17,319 nucleotides of DNA, taken from assembly GCA_937891135.1 (NCBI GenBank), contig CALAFB010000055.1:1-17319 (forward strand), read 5' to 3'. The position numbers and the translations under genes were made by a program. Every line of letters starts with the position of its first letter. Position 1 is the stretch's first letter. Source of the stretch: an uncultured Elusimicrobium sp. Lineage in GTDB: Bacteria > Elusimicrobiota > Elusimicrobia > Elusimicrobiales > Elusimicrobiaceae. This document shows positions 13,979 through 17,319 of this stretch, in pieces. The notes below the pieces were generated by a model. The model was not told where the DNA came from. It was given only the letters and a program-made list of their open reading frames with translations, and did no database searches.

Positions 13979-14028
13979 ATTATGCCATGTGCGCTTTTCG
14001 GTCACAGTAGTAAAAGAGAAGTGCCCAC
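13979..14028 (-). repeat. Dispersed intergenic repeat, copy C (partial)
   Basis: About 50 bases match copy A at roughly 200-251, and the similarity runs on into the terminator (GTAGTAAAAGAGAA, then CCCACTAAAAA). The left third also matches copy B (TGTGCGCTTTTCGGTCACAG is identical in B and C). The half with GGACACTATA is missing, and the element ends about 13 bases from the -35 box of the adh operon. Confidence 0.7.
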
Positions 14029-14058
14029 TAAAAAACCGCCCCTATTGCTAGGAGCGGC
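14028..14058 (-). terminator. Rho-independent terminator after the alpha/beta hydrolase gene
   Basis: On the minus strand CCGCTCCTA pairs with TAGGGGCGG (nine base pairs including one G-U, loop of four) and runs into six T. It lies about 20 bases past the stop at 14079 and separates this operon from the adh operon. Confidence 0.88.
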
Positions 14059-14078
14059 TATCTAATGGTGGTTATTCC

Positions 14079-15095
14079 TTACTTTAAATTGCTCTTGTAG
14101 AACTTTTCAATCTTATCAAACGGAATTACATCCATCTTGTAGTATAAGTCCACATGATTTGCGCCTGGGATAATTAAAAGTTCTTTATTATTCCCTTTTA
14201 ATTTCTTAAACGCATCCTCTCCGAAATAGCGGCTATGTGCTTTTTCTCCATGGATCACCAGTACCGCATTCTGAATTTCCGCACTGCGCTGTAAAATGGG
14301 CATATTGATAAGCGATAGGGCAGAAGTAGTATTCCAGTTCCCATTGGAGTTAATAGAGCGTTTGTGGAAACCGAGCGGAGTTTTGTAATAGTTAAAATAA
14401 TCCTGTACAAATTGCGGTTCCTGTCCGGTTAGTTTTTCCGGCAATCCAGGGGCCTTGGCATAGGTTCCACTTTTATAATCCTGTGTACGTTGGGCATTTA
14501 GGTCCTGCAACATTTTATAGCGTGCTTTTTCATCCACACTATCGTTATACCCATTTGCGGAAACTCTCGTCATATCATACATAGTAGAAACTACCGTGGC
14601 TTTAATGCGTGTATCCATAGCGGCGGCATTTAAGGCAAAACCGCCAAAACCGCAAATACCGATAATACCGATTTTATTTTCATCCACATTTTTATGAGTG
14701 CTTAAGTAATCTACTGCCGCGCTAAAATCTTCGGTATTGATATCCGGAGAAGCCACATTTCTAGGAGTACCGGCCGATTCCCCCGTATAAGACGGGTCAA
14801 ATGCCAGTGTAATAAAACCACGTTCGGCCAATGTTTGGGCGTATAAGCCACTACTTTGCTCTTTTACAGCCCCAAACGGCCCGCTAACCGCAATAGCGGG
14901 GAGTTTGGCATCTTTGGCAACACCTTTAGGTATATACAAATCGCCCGTTAGTTTAATTCCATAGCGGTTTTTAAAGTGCACTTTTTTGACCGTTACTTTA
15001 TCACTTTTTGCAAAAACCTTATCCCAACTTTTAGCACTTACCATACTAAATCCTCCCAGTAAAATAATTCCTAATAGTAATAGTTTTTTGTTCAT
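14079..15095 (-). CDS. Exported alpha/beta hydrolase with a cysteine at the nucleophile elbow
   Basis: The 338-residue protein starts with a signal peptide (MNKK, hydrophobic 5-20, cleavage likely after SA at 21) and is otherwise an alpha/beta hydrolase. The oxyanion region is around SGPFGAVKEQ (71-80). The nucleophile elbow reads GICGFGG, which puts Cys148 where most relatives have serine. His314 in PGANHVDLY is the likely catalytic histidine. The acid is probably in the HGEKAHSRYF segment (282-291). The family resembles YcjY-like hydrolases and dienelactone hydrolases, in which a cysteine elbow is known. I prefer the ATG at 15095 because AAGAAGA precedes it; an ATG six codons upstream overlaps the previous gene and would spoil the signal peptide. 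It is the last gene of its operon. Confidence 0.87.
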   Translation of the reverse strand: MNKKLLLLGIILLGGFSMVSAKSWDKVFAKSDKVTVKKVHFKNRYGIKLTGDLYIPKGVAKDAKLPAIAVSGPFGAVKEQSSGLYAQTLAERGFITLAFDPSYTGESAGTPRNVASPDINTEDFSAAVDYLSTHKNVDENKIGIIGICGFGGFALNAAAMDTRIKATVVSTMYDMTRVSANGYNDSVDEKARYKMLQDLNAQRTQDYKSGTYAKAPGLPEKLTGQEPQFVQDYFNYYKTPLGFHKRSINSNGNWNTTSALSLINMPILQRSAEIQNAVLVIHGEKAHSRYFGEDAFKKLKGNNKELLIIPGANHVDLYYKMDVIPFDKIEKFYKSNLK

Positions 15096-15106
15096 ACTAT
15101 CTTCTT

Positions 15107-15646
15107 TTAACATTTTTTGCCCATTTCATAGGCTTGTTTGTAGGCGGGTAGATCTTTTATTTCGCCCTTTTGCCACGCGCCTGTTCCGTAAATAATGCCT
15201 TTTTCTTTGGTGCCTTCCAAGCAATCACGCGTAAATCCGCGCAGTCCTTCTACGGCAGGGGTTAAGTTTTTCTTTACGGTATCGGCGGCGGATAGAATAA
15301 AATAGAAATCTTTATCGGAAATTTCCGTATATCTGGGCACGCAACGGTCAATAAAGGTTTTAAGTTGCGCGTCCATCGTGTAGAAATAAACCGGAGTAGC
15401 CAGCACGATGACATCGGCCTCTACCATTTTGTCTAGTAGACTAGCCATATCATCTTTCTGCACGCATTTATGCGTGTTATTGCACACGCCGCAACCTAAA
15501 CAATAGTTGATTTTATGCTCTTGCAGACAGATTTTTTCCACATCATGTCTGGCTTCTTTAGCACCTGCTAGAAATTGGTCGCACAACAAATCAGAATTTC
15601 CGCCCTTACGGGGTGAGGCAGATATAATTAAAACTTTTTTACTCAT
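15107..15646 (-). CDS. NADPH-dependent FMN reductase / iron-sulfur flavoprotein (Isf-like)
   Basis: The 179-residue cytoplasmic protein has a flavodoxin-like fold with the FMN phosphate loop SASPRKGGNS (9-18) and the TPVYFYTMDAQLKTFIDR segment (about 85-102) characteristic of the NADPH-dependent FMN reductase family. Between them is a compact cysteine cluster, C49-x2-C52-x2-C55-x5-C61, which matches the spacing of the [4Fe-4S] motif in archaeal and clostridial Isf proteins. It may therefore carry both FMN and an Fe-S cluster and pass electrons one at a time. It lies 14 bases past the DUF362 gene, with TTAGGAGAA before the ATG, and 11 bases before the hydrolase start codon. Its partner is unknown. 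Confidence 0.87.
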   Translation of the reverse strand: MSKKVLIISASPRKGGNSDLLCDQFLAGAKEARHDVEKICLQEHKINYCLGCGVCNNTHKCVQKDDMASLLDKMVEADVIVLATPVYFYTMDAQLKTFIDRCVPRYTEISDKDFYFILSAADTVKKNLTPAVEGLRGFTRDCLEGTKEKGIIYGTGAWQKGEIKDLPAYKQAYEMGKKC

Positions 15647-15660
15647 ATTTTCTCCTAAAA

Positions 15661-16608
15661 TTATTTATCCATATCCACAAGGGTATATTCACCTGTTCCC
15701 ATGCCAAGTTCTTTCATATAAGAAATTTGGCGAAGTCCCTCGCGTGATTCTATTCTTTCTTTCAAATCATGTCCTTCGTGTTCCGGTAGAGCATACACTT
15801 GATCAAGAGACGCTTGGTCCACAGCCATCAAATCCGTAGAGGCCAAAATGCCGATATCGTGTGCTTTGGGCTCGGCGGCAGAAGTGCCCGCGCAGTCGCA
15901 ATCCACAGACATACGGCGCAATACGTTAATATACACAATTTTCTTGCCGAAGTGGTCCACCGTGGCTTTGGCAGATTCCACCATATTCTCTTGGAAACGG
16001 GCCCCTGTATAACCCCATTGTTCATCACCTTTTTGGTGGATCATCTTTTTGCCGATTTTTCCATCCGCCATACCGATAGCAATGTTTTTCAAACTTCCGC
16101 CATAACCGCCCATGGTGTGCCCTTTAAAGTGTGTGAGAACAACAAGAGAATCATAGTTAAGCACATGGCTACCCATAGACATTTCTTTGAAGTGTTTGCC
16201 GCCTTTGACAGGGAGCATAACTGTTCCGTCTTCATCCATAATATCCACTTTAGTAAATGTCCAACCGTTGATTTTAAGCGTTTCGCGGTGGCCTTCGGTG
16301 GTTTGGCGGGGGGAATCATAAAATACATTGGTTTCTACAAGCGTACTGTTGGGGATGTGCTCCCACAAGGCTTTTACCATGGGTACCGGCAAAATATTCG
16401 GGCCGTGCGGCTCGCCCGTGTGGAATTTAATAGCCACTTTACCGTCAATGTTTTTAGAAATCTTATCATAGATTTTGACTAACCCTTCCGGGCTAATGTC
16501 CCGCGTGAAATACACCACGGGTTTACTAGTAGACGCCTCTTGTTTGGGCGTGGTTTGGCAAGCTGTCAATGTGACGGCTCCAAGTAATACTATCAGTAGT
16601 TTTTTCAT
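15661..16608 (-). CDS. DUF362 domain lipoprotein
   Basis: The 315-residue protein has a clear lipoprotein signal (MKKLLIVLLGAVTLTAC, Cys17) and a DUF362 domain filling the rest. Recognisable DUF362 blocks are KVAIKFHTGEP (about 57-67), VVLTHFKGHTMGGYGGSLKN (about 156-175), IGMADGKIGK and the C-terminal ILASTDLMAVDQAS. Many DUF362 proteins end in a ferredoxin-like domain; this one does not. It has CDCAG (two cysteines) near 240, which is not a cluster motif on its own. The function of DUF362 proteins is unsettled. The gene sits directly before an Isf-like flavoprotein, which suggests a redox link. TTAGGAGAGAG precedes the ATG, and only 17 bases separate it from the end of leuA. Confidence 0.87.
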   Translation of the reverse strand: MKKLLIVLLGAVTLTACQTTPKQEASTSKPVVYFTRDISPEGLVKIYDKISKNIDGKVAIKFHTGEPHGPNILPVPMVKALWEHIPNSTLVETNVFYDSPRQTTEGHRETLKINGWTFTKVDIMDEDGTVMLPVKGGKHFKEMSMGSHVLNYDSLVVLTHFKGHTMGGYGGSLKNIAIGMADGKIGKKMIHQKGDEQWGYTGARFQENMVESAKATVDHFGKKIVYINVLRRMSVDCDCAGTSAAEPKAHDIGILASTDLMAVDQASLDQVYALPEHEGHDLKERIESREGLRQISYMKELGMGTGEYTLVDMDK

Positions 16609-16625
16609 ACTCTCTCCTAAACTGT

Positions 16626-17319
16626 TTATCTGATCCCCAATCTGTTAAGCGCGGAGAATATCGCGCGCAGGGATGCTCTGGTGATATTGGAGCTGACTCC
16701 TACTCCGTATGTCGCTTTGCCTGTATCGGCATCCAGCAGATGGATATAAGCGGCCGCCTGGGAGCCGGCGCCGGCAGAGATCGCGTGTTCGTCATAGTCC
16801 AGGATCTTGATATTGCATCCAAGTTCTTCTCTCAAGCCTCTGACCGTAGCATCCAAAGGACCGTTTCCGACCGCTTCGAATTCTTTGTCGGTTCCATCAT
16901 CGGTATATCTTACATGCACACGCGTATCAAATTCGGAATCAATATCATCGCTTAAGTCATCCACCTTGAGCTTACGGAAATGGATCGGTTCTTTCTTATC
17001 CAGATATTCTTCCTTAAAGCATTCCATAATGCGCTCCGGCGATACCTCTCCCTGCTTTTCCGAAATCACCTGGATCACATCCGCAAACTCTCTCTGCATT
17101 GCCTTAGGCAGCTTAAAGCCAAAATAGGTATCCATCACAAATGCTACGCCGCCCTTCCCGGACTGCGAGTTAATGCGAACAATCGGCTCATAATCTCTGC
17201 CAATATCCGCAGGATCTATCGGCAGATAAGGCACCTGCCATATTTGGCTGTTCCGATCCTTCATCGCCTGAACGCCCTTGTTGATCGCATCCTGATGGGA
17301 GCCGGAGAACGCGGTAAAC
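16626..17319 (-). CDS. 2-isopropylmalate synthase, C-terminal part (5' end outside the window)
   Basis: The coding frame is open to the window edge, giving about 231 residues of a protein that is usually about 550 long. It belongs to the longer, yeast-like LeuA type, which condenses acetyl-CoA with 2-ketoisovalerate in the first step of leucine synthesis. Visible are FTAFSGSHQDAINKG at the window edge, PIDPADIGRDYEPIVRINSQ, SGKGG, and the C-terminal regulatory domain with GPLDATVRGL, GAGSQAAAYIHL and GVGVSSNITRASLRAI. The catalytic metal-binding HxH part lies further along the barrel or outside. Codon use differs sharply from the rest of the window: lysine is mostly AAG (10 of 13) and arginine mostly AGA (8 of 14). 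The sequence looks like Lachnospiraceae/Clostridia LeuA. Confidence 0.93.
   Translation of the reverse strand, partial: FTAFSGSHQDAINKGVQAMKDRNSQIWQVPYLPIDPADIGRDYEPIVRINSQSGKGGVAFVMDTYFGFKLPKAMQREFADVIQVISEKQGEVSPERIMECFKEEYLDKKEPIHFRKLKVDDLSDDIDSEFDTRVHVRYTDDGTDKEFEAVGNGPLDATVRGLREELGCNIKILDYDEHAISAGAGSQAAAYIHLLDADTGKATYGVGVSSNITRASLRAIFSALNRLGIR

Noticed and set aside
15799..16482. A 227-codon plus-strand open frame opposite the DUF362 gene
   Set aside because: It is antisense to a well-supported lipoprotein gene and shows no recognisable domain or ribosome site; long antisense frames arise from the codon pattern of the real gene.
1..17319. CRISPR array, tRNA, rRNA, insertion sequence with transposase, or phage genes
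   Set aside because: I looked for regularly spaced direct repeats, tRNA-like cloverleaf arms, and transposase, integrase or phage proteins on both strands and found none.

Overview
The window is a gene-dense stretch of a bacterial genome in which every gene I can support lies on the minus strand. The host looks Gram-negative: it has a TolC-type outer-membrane channel with its periplasmic adaptor, and several proteins carry lipobox or Sec-type signals. The gene content (flavin and NAD(P)H oxidoreductases, an Isf-like Fe-S flavoprotein, an acyl-ACP thioesterase, no respiratory genes) suits an anaerobe, probably gut-associated. I cannot fix the phylum from sequence alone; an Elusimicrobiota-like lineage is only a guess. 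The last ~700 bases (leuA) have clearly different codon use and look Clostridia-like.

Layout, given in plus-strand order (transcription runs right to left). 1-307: repeat copy A and a terminator. 308-871: flavin reductase. 872-1343: a gene-free stretch of degenerate repeats and palindromes. 1344-7259: a six-gene drug-efflux-type operon (tolC-like channel, HlyD-like adaptor, two ABC ATPases, two ABC-2 permeases) whose cistrons all overlap; it resembles YbhG-YbhFSR with YbhF split in two. 7443-8231: acyl-ACP thioesterase. 8334-8735: SnoaL-like protein. Each of these last two genes has its own extended -10 element and terminator. 8949-13907: a seven-gene operon (iron alcohol dehydrogenase, MerR regulator, membrane-anchored flavodoxin, lipoprotein CMD-cupin fusion, aldo/keto reductase, exported flavodoxin, exported quinol-monooxygenase-like protein). 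13979-14028: repeat copy C. 14079-16608: a three-gene set (DUF362 lipoprotein, Isf-like FMN reductase, exported alpha/beta hydrolase). 16626-17319: the 3' part of leuA, running off the window.

The seven-gene operon is the most interesting part. It begins with a textbook MerR-type promoter (35 and 10 boxes 19 bp apart, with a perfect 7-bp dyad in the spacer), and its second gene is an AdhR/NmlR-like MerR protein with a cysteine at position 52. This points to a thiol-sensing response to aldehydes, quinones or other electrophiles. Three of its genes share an unusual feature: each has a 28-29 residue export signal followed by an in-frame AUG that carries its own Shine-Dalgarno sequence exactly where the enzymatic domain begins. 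This suggests either dual (envelope and cytoplasmic) products from one gene, or recent addition of export signals to formerly cytoplasmic genes. Together with the neighbouring flavoproteins, the operon would form a detoxification module spanning cytoplasm and envelope. That role is inferred.
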